Positions 32,570 through 43,549 are shown, counted from the first letter of the stretch. The stretch: 64,000 nt of DNA from Symbiodinium natans (GCA_905221605.1 CAJNDS010000779.1:694501-758500), one strand, 5' to 3'. Notes: generated by a model not told the origin, from the sequence alone. Numbers and translations: made by a program.

Positions 32570-33500
32570 CGAGTTTAAGGCACCGAGACCAAGCTCGACA
32601 GCGGATCCAGACCCAATAGCAACCTTGGAATGGCAAGGTGCCCTGTTTGGCTTAAACGGCGCTTTTATAAGGGAATCTAAACTCTAACAATTGGGATAAG
32701 GGAATCTAAACTCTAACAATTGGGAATAAGGTTCTACTCTGGGTCCTAGGGTTTTCGGATTTTGTTTTTGGCGCTGGCATGCACCGAATTTTTGGAGATC
32801 GAAGATGGACATGAGGAGATTTCTAAAAAACCATGTGTGGTTTAGGGTTTAGGGTTTAGGGTTTAGGGTTTAGGGTTTAGGGTTTAGGGTTTAGGGCACC
32901 CTCAGTAGAAGGCACCGCAGAATCAAGGGGACCCTGTGCAAAGTCGCACTGAAGCTGCAACCATCTCCGACCGCTCCGCCGCCCCGGTCCCACTTAATCC
33001 ACCCGCGGGCAAACGGAGGGAGTTGGGTTTAGGGTTTAGGGTTTAGGGTTTAGGGTTTAGGGTTTAGGGGGGGGGAAGGGAGAGAGGGGAGGGAGGGTGA
33101 GTGAGAGCAGGCAAACAGTGAAGAATGCACCACTGGGCACTAGAAAGGATTTTGGAGCCGAAGAAGGTAAGGCCTTATCGACCTGGAGACGCATGTACTA
33201 TTTCTATCTATTCTTTCTGCTACATGAAAAGATCGTTAATCCAGAACTACAACAGCGCCATTCAGAACTCATAACTCGATTATGGCCTTATTCGGGGACT
33301 CACGGGCATCACCGCCGCAGCGATGGTTGCCCGATTGCCCCGAACCCCTAAAAACCCTCAGCCCCAAAAGCCTAATCTAGGGGCCTGAATCAATAGAATA
33401 GGGTTTTGGGGGGGTTATTGTAGGGACCTAAGGGAAGGTTTCTCGTGATTTCTCCGACCCCAACAGCCCACTAAACCCTAAACCCTCAACCCTCAACCCC
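32570..33500. other. Ambiguous coding fragments between repeats
   Basis: Between arrays are a plus frame APRPSSTADPDPIATLEWQG (about 32580), a direct duplication GGGAATCTAAACTCTAACAA at 32670 and 32700, strand-ambiguous open sequence at 32890-33010 and a plus frame HEKIVNPELQQRHSELITRL (about 33225). None is firm. Confidence 0.4.
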
Positions 33501-33502
33501 CA

Positions 33503-33602
33503 CTAGGTTGGCCTGAAGAGATGGGCTCCGTCATCCCAGGCCAGACTTCCTGAGGAGGCCACCGGCAGCTGGTAGTAGGCCTGACATGCCTGGCAGATCA
33601 GG
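33503..33602 (-). CDS. Minus exon with CxxC, unknown
   Basis: The minus frame ICQACQAYYQLPVASSGSLA then WDDGAHLFR is open, aromatic-rich and coding-like. Telomere-type repeats on both sides. Confidence 0.42.
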
Positions 33603-34074
33603 GTTTAGGGTTTAGGGTTCTTAAGGGAGGGGGGTTTAAGGGGGGTAGGTACGTAGGGAACCTTAGGGAAGCTTAGAGAGCCTGAGTAGTGTGGAGTATC
33701 AGGGAACCTTGGGTTTTATACCCCCTTGAAGCCTCCCTTAAGAACCCTATAACTGGCAGATCCAGCTGTTTGCTCCGCTTGTTCTAATGTTGGGGAAGAG
33801 CGGGGCAGGGGGGGGGGGGGGGGTGGCGGCGGTTAGGCTTTAGGGCGTGAAACCCCAATCTTCCCCTAACCATATTTCAACCTCCAGAATTCTACTGCGG
33901 CGTTTGGCTATGTCCATGCCTGTGTACTTGTGCCTGAGAGCTATCGTGGCTCAACCCTAAAACCGTCAAAGCCTAAAACCCTAAAACCCGTCCCTTTGAG
34001 CCCCCCCCCCCTTAAGCCCCCCTAAAACCCTAAACCTCCTAAACCCTGAACACTAAAACCCTAAACCTCCTAAG

Positions 34075-34150
34075 TAAAACGCCTGGCTCCGGAGTGCCAG
34101 CAGGGCTCGCTGCCCCTGGCGGTTCTCGCTGAACCTCGGAGAATCTTCCT
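34075..34150. CDS. Possible exon, strand unresolved
   Basis: Minus: DSPRFSENRQGQRALLALRS. Plus: RLAPECQQGSLPLAVLAEPR. Both are plausible. Confidence 0.25.
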
Positions 34151-34454
34151 TATTACCCCTGCTTCTTAGTAGGGAATGAGGGAATTAGGGCGCTATACAT
34201 ATAAATAAATATAAATAAATAAATATATATATATATATATTATATACATATATATATATATATATTCTACCCTTTAAGTGAGTGTAACTAACTACTGGGT
34301 GTTTTCCTGCAGACCTACAAAAGGGGAGTGTAGAGCGACCCAGAGCCTGGGATCCTAGTAGGATTTCGGCCCTTTCGCCTTTTCTCAGACTTGGGCCTTG
34401 GCCGAAACTCAGACGCAAGAGGCGGGATTCAGTCGGTAGATGTCTGCGAAGACG

Positions 34455-34515
34455 TCATCGGAAGCTTCTCGAAAACCCAAACCGAAGCCCCCCAAAGAGT
34501 CGGCAGCGCCCTAAG
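34455..34515 (+). CDS. Possible basic peptide or first exon
   Basis: ATG then SAKTSSEASRKPKPKPPKES and AAP before TAA. Basic, Pro-rich; the stop is the start of a CCCTAAA array, so an exon edge is as likely as a real stop. Confidence 0.22.
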
Positions 34516-34617
34516 CCCTAAACCCTAAACCCTAAACCCTGAACCCTAAACCCTAAACCCTAAACCCTGAACCCTAAGCCCTAAGCCCTAAGCCCTAAAC
34601 CCTAAACCCTAAATGCC
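34510..34617. repeat. Telomere-type array with CCCTAAG and CCCTGAA variants
   Basis: About 14 heptamers in three variant classes arranged in blocks. Confidence 0.93.
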
Positions 34618-34696
34618 GAGGCTCTCCGGGGGTGCCTCCTGACGCTCGAGCAGCGCCCCTTCCCTGGCAGCAGCCCGGCAGAAAGAGAAGAATTTG
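34614..34696 (-). CDS. Minus exon, unknown
   Basis: The minus frame FFSFCRAAAREGALLERQEA then PPESLG is helical and coding-like. It lies exactly between a CCCTAAA array and a TTTAGGG array. Confidence 0.4.
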
Positions 34697-34763
34697 GGGG
34701 TTTAGGGTTTAGGGTTTAGGGTTTAGGGTTTAAAACGGTTTAGGGTTTAGGGTTTAGGGTTTA

Positions 34764-34853
34764 TGAAATTCGGGGTACCCTTTTTTGGGGGGTGCCTTTG
34801 AGGGGATTCGATTCTCTTTGGGGTGTAAAAGGGGTACAGGAAATACCCATGTG
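34764..34853. mobile_element. Family 1 inverted-repeat element
   Basis: ATTCGGGGTACCCTTTTTTG at one end and GGGGTAC ... GGAAATACCC at the other; follows a TTTAGGG array. Confidence 0.6.
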
Positions 34854-35109
34854 GGTCTCGGTTGGGTACGTCTGATACTTCGGACCCTTCACTCAACGCA
34901 CCCATAAGTGGATCAAACTTTAGAATGCTTCCTCACGCACTCACACATATGATGTATACGTATTTACTATGATTCATATATACATATATATACATATAGG
35001 AATATACATATATACAATTATAATATCAATAAATAAACCCAAATATAAATATAAATAGTAGTATACATATATATATAAGATGTTTATGTATGTGCACGTA
35101 TATGTTGTT

Positions 35110-35379
35110 TTGAGTATACAGATCTATGAGTATGGCTGGGGATACCTTCTCGGGGCTCATTCGGCACATGGGCAGGGGGAGTGCATATCCTTGGGATCCC
35201 AGAGTTCTGCCTTGAATCGTGAGTGCTTCGAGATACGTCCTTTGCGCACTCCCTGACATTTTGCCGTGCATCTCGCCTGTTGTTAGCAACCGCTCTGGGA
35301 GACAGGGGGTAGTAAAGGGCAAGGGCGCGCAAAGATGGAGATGTGATGCTCCTTCCCATGCTGACATCAGACATGCCAC
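35110..35379 (-). CDS. Possible minus ORF or exon
   Basis: The minus frame contains PERLLTTGEMHGKMSGSAQR, TYLEALTIQGRTLGSQG and PMCRMSPEKVSPAI. Plausible, but the plus strand is open too (AGDTFSGLIRHMGRGSAYPW), so the strand is not certain. Confidence 0.3.
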
Positions 35380-35644
35380 GCCAAGGGATTAGGGTGTAGG
35401 GTACCCTACGAAGCCCTGCTTCTTTTGGTACCCTAAACCCTGCATCCACCCAAAACCCAACTCAAGCCCTTGGCGCCTTGAGGCTCTCTTCTGATGCCCT
35501 TGGAGGAGGCACCTTCTCCGCGCATGAAGTTGGGGGCGTTAGGGGAAAACGGGCTAAAGAACGTGAGTTCCATACCTGCTCCCGCCTTAAAACCCCCCTA
35601 TGTACAACACTATAACCTATAACTTAAACCTTAAACCCTCGTCA

Positions 35645-35808
35645 GGCCGGAGGGCCAGGGATTCCATAGCCCGCATGTGTCGGCACGAGGGGAGGAGCCC
35701 CTGTGAGGATTCTCAGGGTGCCTATGAGCTTCTTAAAGCCACCTATGAGCCCAGTTGCCCAACCAAGAGGGCGCTCACTTTACCCAAAGAAAATCGGGTT
35801 TAGGGGTT
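35645..35808 (+). CDS. Plus exon, unknown
   Basis: A CGTCAG acceptor precedes GRRARDSIARMCRHEGRSPC then EDSQGAYELLKATYEPSCPT and KRALTLPKENRV with a stop at 35803. Coding-like; unrecognised. Confidence 0.38.
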
Positions 35809-35821
35809 AAAATAGGGTCTA

Positions 35822-35990
35822 CTGCAACTACCTGTCTACTGTAAACCGACGCGAATGGGTCTGGTTCCTGTCCGGGGCTCGACGAAAGCAGTGCCGGACT
35901 GTCAGCTGCAGCACAGGCTGCGGCGGTTGTCCTGAGTCGGCATGTGGCATGAGTGGCTGTCGGTTTTGGGCGCACCTGTTACGAACACCA
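35822..35990 (+). CDS. Possible Cys-rich plus exon
   Basis: The plus frame NRREWVWFLSGARRKQCRTV then SCSTGCGGCPESACGMSGCR has eight Cys in about 35 residues, suggesting an extracellular or metal-binding module. Minus frames are also open. Confidence 0.3.
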
Positions 35991-36039
35991 ATCCATCCTA
36001 CATTTCTTGTGGGGCTACTGCACCTGAGAATCTTCACCA

Positions 36040-38080
36040 GATTGCATTTTGATCAGGGATGATTGAACCATCAGTTTTGGGGTTCGTAAGGTAGGGATTG
36101 CTGCCGACGCCTGCCGCAGGCTGGGCTCAATCTTTTGTACCAAAAAAAGGTGCCTGTTTAAAGGCCCCACCTTTTTTTCTTGACAGCCGAAGCCAGTCAA
36201 TCAGTAACACCCCTACTTGTTGTTGGGGGTTGCCAAGAAGGGGTTTTACACGGTTGTTAAAACTACACTTATTTTACTTCGAACATCCCCACCCTCTCTT
36301 GGTAGAGATACTGGGCACTCCAAGGGATACTCTGGGCTTGGGCGCTCCTGGGAGACGTTGGGCACTCCGATGAGCGAGGAGTAGGCCGGCCGAGGAGAAG
36401 AGTTGAGTTCAAAATCTAACAACCCCACACCGAGGGTGTGGAAAAAGTTAGGCTTTGGGTTGTCAAAAAGTGCTACATGAAGTCCAGTAACCACCAACAG
36501 CCCTGAAAGTCCACAGAGACCGCGTTATGCAAAGCAGCAAGCTTGGTATGTTCCCTTTGGTGTTATAGGGTGTAGGGTTTAGGGTTTCGGGCCCGGGAGA
36601 AGGTGAAACTCAGGATTTTGCACCTTCGCCCCTCACGTCAAGTCAGGTCGAGATCCAAGGGGTCCCATGGTGGGCTCTCGCATTCCCCGCTTTGTCATCC
36701 CAAATCAGTGGCACAATCAATCAAAAAACATACCTCCACCCTCCCCCCTCTCTTCCCCCCCGTTCAGACAAATCATAATATATCCCTAAAATGCCCATAT
36801 TCCCTGTTCAAAGGAATCAGGTCCTATACCAGACTGACGGCCTTGGGTTTTTGTTTCTCGCCTGAGCCTTCAGCCGGGCTTGACTGGAAGTGTGCTTTGC
36901 GTGGAGTTCACTTCCACTTTGCCCCTCATTTTGCACCTAAACCCTAAACCCCAGGTAAACCCCAAAAAACCTATGTTTAGGGTTGAGGGTTTGCGGTGAT
37001 AGGCTCGGAAACCCTACGAAACTCCAATGTAGCAGAGGCTCAGAGTTGGGAAGGTGAGCGTGGCGATGCCATGAAGCAGAAGCAGCATGAAGTATCGCTC
37101 TCTCTTAGGTGCTCAGCTAGGGCCCCCCCTACCCTCGTGACTTTTGCAAAACTTAACTGCAGTTCTTCAACTCAATCTCCCAAATCATGAGGTCGCGACT
37201 CTTGGAAAATAGGGGCGGGGCTGCCGCTACTTCGCGGCTTAAGGGGGGCCCCGGGAGAGCAGTAAGATTGCAGCCCTGGGGGACTGCTTGAGCCCCATGA
37301 GCTCTGGCAGTATGATCTCTGAACATCCCTAAGCCTTTTTGCCTAAACCCTTTTGCCCTGAGCCCTTCTGCTTAACGGAGAGTCCCAGGTATTCTGTAAA
37401 TCCGACACCCCGACTTGGCACTTGATTCGGGTCCCAAAAGCGTTGCCGTCCGGGTCTTGTGCTTTTTTAAAAGGCGGTTAGGTTAATGGCTAAAGGGTTT
37501 GAGGGTGTATAGGTTCGAGGTTTTTTGCGCTTTGGCTTTCAGGAGTCTTCGGCTTCAAGGGCTTACAGGGTTTAGGGTTTATTTTGCCACCCGCCTAGCA
37601 GACCCCTTCTGGGATCACTCCGAGGGGAACAGTCGTGGTTTGGTGGGTCCTTTGCCTTGAGGTTCCTCCGACACCCTTCCCCACAGTCGGTAACACCGGG
37701 CTCAGAGCTACATCACATAGGTTTAGGGTTTAGGGTTTAGGGATAGGCTTTGTAAGATTAGGGACTGTCTTTCGGGGAAAGCTTTTCTTGGCGAGCGCGC
37801 TCAGTCCAAGAAGACGGACCCACCTCAGTTGGGTCTACCTACTGGTTCTTTCTTCTTTGCCACTTGCATAGCTGACCAATTAGTTCTTTCTGCTGCATGC
37901 GGTTCTTCAGGGTTTAGGGTTCTTTGTAGGGAATGAGGGAATCAGGTACCTCATGAGGGTACCTTCTTCCCAAAACTTCCCTCGTTCCCTAAAAACGTCA
38001 GATTGTACCTTTTTTGGGGGGAGGCGTTGCGTACCTAGCAATGAAGACCCTCATGTCGAACCACCCCCCCAATTCTCCCC
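36040..38080. other. Mostly non-coding; one weak plus exon
   Basis: Contains TTGTTGGGGGTT/AACAACCCC pieces of a possible inverted-repeat element (36218-36480), a small palindrome CCACACC-GAG-GGTGTGG (36424), a plus frame VAEAQSWEGERGDAMKQKQH (about 37030), short telomere-type repeats, two copies of the CCACCCGCCTAGC motif (37581, 37855) and a family 6 element (37924-37993). Confidence 0.45.
37924..37993. mobile_element. Family 6 short inverted-repeat element
   Basis: TAGGGAATGAGGGAATCAGG on the left; CTTCCCTCGTTCCCTAAA on the right is its complement. A second copy is at 38502-38583 and a single end is at 34168. Confidence 0.65.
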
Positions 38081-38086
38081 CACAAG

Positions 38087-38305
38087 CTGGGGAAGGGACT
38101 GGACAGCTGGGCCTTCGCAGCAGGGGCTTTGGCGAAGGCCACGGACGACCTGGGGTTGGAGTTCAAGGTGGGGGGGCTTCCCTTCTACGTAGACCTCCGG
38201 GGTGCACGGTATCCTCAGGCCTTTTGCAAGCTGCTTGGGCGTTTTGCAAAGAGGCCTCTCCGGTGCGACAAGCCGAAACCACTTGAGCCGATCCGGACGC
38301 TGTGA
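38087..38305 (+). CDS. Last exon of a plus-strand gene, unknown family
   Basis: After a CCCACAAG acceptor the plus frame reads LGKGLDSWAFAAGALAKATD, DLGLEFKVGGLPFYVDLRGA, RYPQAFCKLLGRFAKRPLRC and ends at TGA 38303-38305. A 72-codon non-repetitive, strongly coding-like frame: alternating helix, strand and basic tail. No family recognised. It ends 23 bp before the stop of the opposing dioxygenase gene. Confidence 0.55.
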   Translation: MGKGLDSWAFAAGALAKATDDLGLEFKVGGLPFYVDLRGARYPQAFCKLLGRFAKRPLRCDKPKPLEPIRTL

Positions 38306-38328
38306 TTTGCCCTCGACGCTTTAGCCTC

Positions 38329-40512
38329 CTATATGGTTGAAGATATGCTCCGTTTTTGTAGGGGGGCGCTCCCTGACTGATGCTTCGTTCTTGCGAGGTA
38401 CGGGTCCTCTTCGCGGTCCAGGTACCAGAAAGTGCAGGCGAAGCGGTCTGGCCAGGCAGGAAAAGCCCCCTGAATCCTAAACCCACCCCCTTCCTACTAG
38501 TTCTTGGTTGGGAATGAGGGAAATAGGTACTGTATATCCCCTCTATATTATATTGGGATGCCTAATTCCCTCAACCAGCAGGCCTTTGCATGTTTGGGGC
38601 ATTAGACGCTGGTGATGCCTGGCTAGGGCATACATTACTTCAGTGCTTGAGGAGTATTCCAAGGTGGCGTGGGAGAGCTACGGGTTTAGGGTTTAGGGTC
38701 AGAATATCTGTCTGAGCCTGCTGGATGATTTCCTTCCCAGTCAGCCCCCAGCTGCTTCCGAAACCAGAAACCCTAAACCCTAAACCCCCCTAAACCCCCT
38801 AAACCCCCCTAAACCCCTAAACCCCTCAACCCCCAAACCCTCAACCCCTCAACCCTAAACCCCCTAAACCCCTAAACCCCCCAGATGCCAAGCCCTCAGC
38901 CCCAAGCCCGCGCCCGTCCGCACCCCGGCGTGGTGGCAGCACTTCGTGGGGTATCTCATCAGACCAGAAGCCTGGAAGGCATCTTGGAGCGCTTGTAGGG
39001 TTTAGGGTTTAGGGTTTAGGGTTTGGGGTTTAGGGTTTAGGGTTTAGGTATCTTCGCATACCCCACTTAAGGGGTTTAGGGTTGAGGATTTCGGACTTCA
39101 GAGGGCTTAGGGTGCAGGGTTGAGGGTTTTAGGTCTTCGGGTGGCTTCGTCTGGTTTCGGATCTCGGCGCTCTTGGTCTTGTCGACTTTGCCCATGCTCA
39201 AACTCAGAACTCTGTATGCTCACCGGCACAACGCATTCAAGGGCTATGCGGGGCCAAGGATTTGAGAACGACTCCAACCGTGTTTAGGGTCTAGGGTTTT
39301 TGGGAGCGCTCCCCCAGAGCTGCGGTTTGGGGTGTGGGGTTTAGGGCCATCACATTGGATGACTAGCCGTGATGATTCAAAGTTTACGTGGAGTTTCCCT
39401 CTTGAGGTGTGAGGTTGCAAGGGCCTACGGGATTCAACCCTACGACTGCAGCGACTAGAGCGCCGCTGTGCCACGACCGAGGAGCAAAGCAAGCGATTGG
39501 CCTTGGGCAGGACTTCTGCTCTGACATCCAGCGGGGGATTTACCTGCGCCGGAAACTCGAAGACCCCCCCCAAACCACCTGGTGCCCTCCTGGGTTTAGG
39601 ACTTAGGGCCGAGAGGCTTTTGGGTGACTGCAGCAGGTTTGTTGCGTTCGTGCCCTGAACATCCGCCCCACAAATGCCAGCCCAGAACCGCTCCAATGCA
39701 CTTTCCCCTCCTCCTCCACCCCCCCCCCCCTCCCCGGATGCCTCGAAGAGGCGGATCGAACCCCCAAGGTCCTCGTCCCAGTCCTCGTTCCTTTTTGAAG
39801 GCTTCAGGGGACGACGCGAGGAATTTTCAAGGGAAACTTCGGCGGTCGGTTCAGGGGGGGTCTCCACATGGCAATCATGGCAACCTCTGAGCTGAGGCAC
39901 AGGTACAGGATGGTGGTCAGTATCCGCCCGCAGTGGCCTCACTGGACAGTCATCAGGAAGCACGCTGCAGGAAAAGTCGGTTGGCTGCCCTTTTCGGCAG
40001 GTTCCAGAACCCACCGCCCACCGCAGCAAGGCGCGCTGACACAGCCCACCAGCTTAAGCGCCTATGCGGCGAAGGGCCTGCAGCCCGAGCCCAAAAGACG
40101 ACTTCAGAGTGCGAGTGACCCGAAACGTGCTCTCTGAAAACCGAACAAGTATTTATTTTCCGAAACTCACGGTTTGAGGTGGGGTTGGAGGTTTCAGCTC
40201 CACAGCCTGCGCCCGAAGCCCCGAGTCCATCAAAAGAATACATGTGCGCGCACACACACATGCATCTCAAATGGGACTCACCTAAGACACACATCAGAAT
40301 CCCTACAGATGAAGACGATGACCATGAGCATAAAGTGGCATAAAGACAAATGACAAGAACAAGCAAGATAAGCGTCCTGGTACCCTAAACCCTAAACCCC
40401 GTGGTACTAAGCAAAGAACGAATTCACGGCGAGTCATGGCGAACTCAAAGCATTCTTGCCGCGCCACCTTGGGCCCTCACATTGTCCAGGTGCCGAAGGT
40501 AGCCTTTCAAAA
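38329..40512 (-). CDS. Prolyl-4-hydroxylase-like 2-oxoglutarate/Fe(II) dioxygenase, 5' part not found
   Basis: Six exons join in phase: ~40512-40468, 39937-39901, 39790-39742, 39543-39486, 38971-38924 and 38447-38329 (TAG). Joined motifs: YLRHLDN (Fe ligands His and Asp), GRILTTILYLN, EDWDEDLGGSIRLFE, VLPKANRLLC|FWSDEIPHEVLP (third Fe ligand His) and R|DRFACTFWYLD (the Arg that binds 2-oxoglutarate). This is the complete double-stranded beta-helix core of EGLN/prolyl-4-hydroxylase-type enzymes, which hydroxylate proline in proteins using O2; the actual substrate is unknown. Two of five introns have GC donors (after GGSIRLFE and after NRLLC), the rest GT. Introns carry telomere-type repeats, poly-C and a family 6 element. 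The N-terminal exon(s) upstream of 40512 were not located. Confidence 0.82.
38502..38583. mobile_element. Family 6 element in dioxygenase intron
   Basis: TTGGGAATGAGGGAAATAGG and the complementary end CCTAATTCCCTCAACCA. Inside the last intron (38448-38923). Confidence 0.65.
38768..38882. repeat. Degenerate telomere-type repeat in dioxygenase intron
   Basis: CCCTAAA, CCCCCTAAA and CCCCTCAA units. A TTTAGGG array at 38996-39050 lies in the preceding intron. Confidence 0.88.
39108..39205 (-). CDS. Possible first exon embedded in dioxygenase intron
   Basis: The minus frame opens with ATG at about 39194 and reads MGKVDKTKSAEIRNQTKPPE. It lies in the intron 38972-39485, which phase shows is spliced out, so this is either chance, a pseudogene fragment or an alternative exon. 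Confidence 0.15.
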
Positions 40513-40632
40513 CGAGGTTTAGGGTTTAATTCGGGTTTAGGGTTTAGGGTTTAGGGTTTAGGGTTTAGGGTTTAGGGTTTAGGTTTTAGGGTTTAGGGTT
40601 TAGGGTTTAGCTGACGATCCGTCTATGTCTAT
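40512..40632. repeat. Telomere-type array (TTTAGGG)n
   Basis: About twelve units adjoining the first recognised dioxygenase exon. Confidence 0.95.
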
Positions 40633-40861
40633 GTTGAACTTCATCCCTCACATTCGGAGACTCGTGGCGCGGCTTTAAAAGGTTGGGAGAATCCCTCTTA
40701 GTGGGGATTAAAGCACCTAAACCGTAAACCCTAAACCCTAAACCCTAAACCCCCCCCCCCCCATTACAATCCCTCTAAAGGACGGTAAGTATGAGGGGGA
40801 ACAATCCCAAGGTTTAAAGGTATGTGAGGCCCAAGCAAACAACCCCCCCCCCCTCCCCCCC

Positions 40862-40945
40862 CGGTCTCCTGATGTTGCTGAACTTCGGGTATCGTTGAAC
40901 CCGCAAGGTGCCAAGGAGAAGCCACAGCTTGAGAGGGTTGAGGTT
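40862..40945 (+). CDS. Possible plus exon
   Basis: The plus frame SPDVAELRVSLNPQGAKEKP then QLERVE is coding-like, but a minus frame (AVASPWHLAGSTIPEVQQHQ) is also open. Confidence 0.28.
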
Positions 40946-41374
40946 TAGGGTATATATATGTTAGGGTTTAGGGTTTAGAGTTCAGAAAGCTTGAGAGGGC
41001 TTCGAGTTCACATGCGGGATGGTCCGAAAACAGTCGTACCTTTTTTTTTGGGGGGGGGCTTTCCCCTGCTGCGGATGGTGGTGGTGGTTTTTTGGGGCGG
41101 GTAATTTTTCGGGGTGCCCCCTGTTGGGTAAAATTCCCATCTCGCCTTTGCAGAGGGAGTGCCTCCCAGTCTCCGGACTCCGAGGCCCTCACACCCAAAA
41201 CGGGCCCCAACAACCCCCCCCCACCCCCCGAACATTCAAACAAACACATCAAATCGCCACATGAGCCGTCATGGAGTGTCATGAAGAAGGGGTTTAGGGT
41301 TAGGGATTTAGGGACCCCAGACCCTAAATCCTAAAGCCTAAACCCTATAAAGCCTAAACCCTACACCCTGAGTC

Positions 41375-41490
41375 CGAGGATCCCTCACCCATTTGGACCA
41401 AGCAGCCTCGTGAGCCACGTGCCCCTCCTTCGTCGGCCACAGGGCCGAGCCACGACTGCGCCAAGCTTTCGTGCAGTTTGGGCTTATGAT
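41375..41490. CDS. Possible exon, strand unresolved
   Basis: Plus: SEDPSPIWTKQPREPRAPPS ending at a stop near 41488. Minus: PKLHESLAQSWLGPVADEGG. Both plausible. Confidence 0.28.
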
Positions 41491-41659
41491 ATAGGGGTTA
41501 CCGGGTTTACCGGGTTTACGGGTTTGGGTTTACAGGGTTTTTAGGGTTTATAAGGTTTATAGGGTTTAGAGGCTGTTCTTGTGGTTTACGCGTTGCTCTT
41601 GTAAGCCCTAAACGGCTTGGAGCCCTCGACTTACAATCCCCGCAAGCAAAGAGGGTGAG

Positions 41660-41665
41660 GAACCA

Positions 41666-41697
<32 letters not shown>

Positions 41698-41700
41698 CCC
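41660..41700. repeat. Poly-C tract
   Basis: About 30 C in a row, followed by short C/A-rich repeats. Confidence 0.9.
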
Positions 41701-42029
41701 TTCCCGCCTCTTCCCAAAAAAGGCCAGCATCTTCTCCAAAAAAAGCAAGCATTTTCCCAACAAAAAGGTAAGCAAACAACCTCTTGGGTTTGCTTTGGGC
41801 GCTAGCACCTCTCGAGCAGCAGTCAGCTTAGCTCGTTCTAAAAAGGCAGGTCTGGCTCCGAAAGGACCCTAAACCCTAAACCCTAAACCCTAAACCCTCA
41901 TCCTTTTGGGCTTGGAGAGTCTACCTTTGGGGCCCTCACCTTAGAAAGCCCCAAGCCCGAGCATGTTTGTAGGTTTGCAGTAACACGTCCCTTACCTACG
42001 AGTTGCTGAAGCAACCCCCCCCCCCACAA

Positions 42030-42105
42030 ATATATATATATATATATATATACATATATATACATATACTATATTAGCTTCATATATATATATATATATA
42101 TACGA
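42030..42105. repeat. (TA)n tract
   Basis: Two TA runs separated by TACTATATTAGCTTC, forming a loose palindrome. Confidence 0.85.
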
Positions 42106-42391
42106 GTCCATATACAAGGGCAACATAGGGATGACCATCTTTTGTACTTTGGGGTTCTTAAGCAAATTAAGGGCTCTTGGCCCTGGAGCTCAAAGGCTGG
42201 CATCGGCTTTTGGCTCCTATTTTTGTCTCCTAGCTGAACTTCCACTTTGCAGGGCTTGATTAGGGTTTGAGGGCTCCAGTTTTTATTAGGGTTTGAGGGT
42301 TTGCAGCAAGGCAATTTAGATTTAGGATGATTTAGGGTTTGGGATTTTCCTGGCCTCCCCGTCGGCATCCACAAGCCCTGTCTCTGTCTCG

Positions 42392-42500
42392 GGGTAGCAG
42401 GTGAACATCGCGTGGCTGCCTCGGACTGCGTGGGACATGTATGATCATGTATGCAGCCCTGCTGCCCGGCCTGAACCCAGAGCCCTAACCCTGACCGGTT
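42392..42500 (+). CDS. Plus exon, unknown
   Basis: A GTAGCAG acceptor precedes VNIAWLPRTAWDMYDHVCSP then AARPEPRALTLTG. Aromatic, non-repetitive and coding-like. Confidence 0.35.
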
Positions 42501-42567
42501 TAGGGTTTAGGGTTTAGGGTTTAGGGTTTAGGGTTTAGGGTTTAGGGTTTAGGGTTTAGGGTTTAGG
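42496..42567. repeat. Telomere-type array (TTTAGGG)n
   Basis: Ten perfect units between two possible plus exons. Confidence 0.96.
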
Positions 42568-42712
42568 TACACGTGAGGCTGGGAGGCCACGGACGTTACA
42601 TCAGCCACTCTTGCCCAGCTGCGAGTTCGAATGCACTGCATGCGGTCGGGAAACCTCGCGCGTGGGGCAGAGGCGCAGGGGGTGTGGGGCATGGTCGGGG
42701 GCGTGTGCTGAG
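42568..42712 (+). CDS. Possible exon; one frame carries a SET-like HSC motif
   Basis: One plus frame reads RLGGHGRYISHSCPAASSNA, resembling the R-(F/Y)-I-x-HSC-x-PN motif of SET-domain lysine methyltransferases, but the PN is missing. A second frame (EATDVTSATLAQLRVRMHCM) is equally open. Weak. Confidence 0.2.
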
Positions 42713-42993
42713 TGCTGTGAACCGCTCGGGTTCATGGAAACAAGGCCCTGCGCAAAGCCCATATGATCGTTAACTATAAACGACTACGAGTATGACTATG
42801 CTTACCATTCTTGCTAATTTCTACTTAATTGTGAAATTACTTCACAAAGAAAAGCGGGGTTTCTGGCCGTTGCACAGCGAACGAGGATCAGCAAGCCGAG
42901 GGTTGCGGGTTTAACTTCAAAGTAATACTACTCATGGCAAAGAGTATTCATTCAGACGAATAACCGTGCATGAACATGGTAAGAGCAACAATA

Positions 42994-43115
42994 CTTGGCG
43001 GCCCAAGTAACTATATTCATACCATATTCTATTAAGGGTACCCTTGTTGGGGTGGCCACTTTATAAGGGGAACCGTGAACCCCAAAAAAGGGCAAACGGG
43101 TACCTCTGGGCTAAC
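42994..43115. mobile_element. Family 2 inverted-repeat element
   Basis: CTTGGCGGCCCAAGTAAC at the left, GGGTACCTCTGGGCTAAC at the right, with the usual GGGTACCC and CTTTATAAGGGGAACC inside. Confidence 0.7.
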
Positions 43116-43317
43116 ATGCGAGCCATGCTCCAAGGTATGGGCCGCTCGCGTTGGCTGCTTCTGTGTTGAGATATCACATTATGCTTTGGGGTTTGGACGT
43201 GTGGGGACGTAGTCTTTTTGGGTTAAGACCAGGGTAAGAGCTATAAAGCCTACAAATGTACACATCGTGATGGCTTCCATTAGTGTGGGGCCACTGGCCA
43301 TTTGTTTGGTCTTTCAG

Positions 43318-43549
43318 GCGTGCAGGTTTAGTCTTCGGACGCAGCTCACCCGTCAAGCAGCTGCGGCGACAAGACATCGCCGACCAAAGTGTCGATGTAC
43401 TCGAGGACCTTGCCACAGATGCAGCGAAGAGGCGAACTTCTTCTCCAAGCCTTATAAGAGTTAAACTCCGAGTTGAAAGCAAGGGCCTCAAAGCCAAAAT
43501 CGCAGATTTTTTCGTGCTCGTAACCAATAACAATACGTATGTTTTATGA
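43318..43549 (+). CDS. Plus exon, unknown
   Basis: A good acceptor (TTGGTCTTTCAG) precedes RAGLVFGRSSPVKQLRRQDI, ADQSVDVLEDLATDAAKRRT and, if there is no donor, VKLRVESKGLKAKIADFFVL to the stop at 43549. Basic and helical; unrecognised. Confidence 0.45.

Noticed and set aside
42880-42920. Possible tRNA T-arm (GGGTTGCGGGTTTAACT)
   Set aside because: No cloverleaf partner sequences found.
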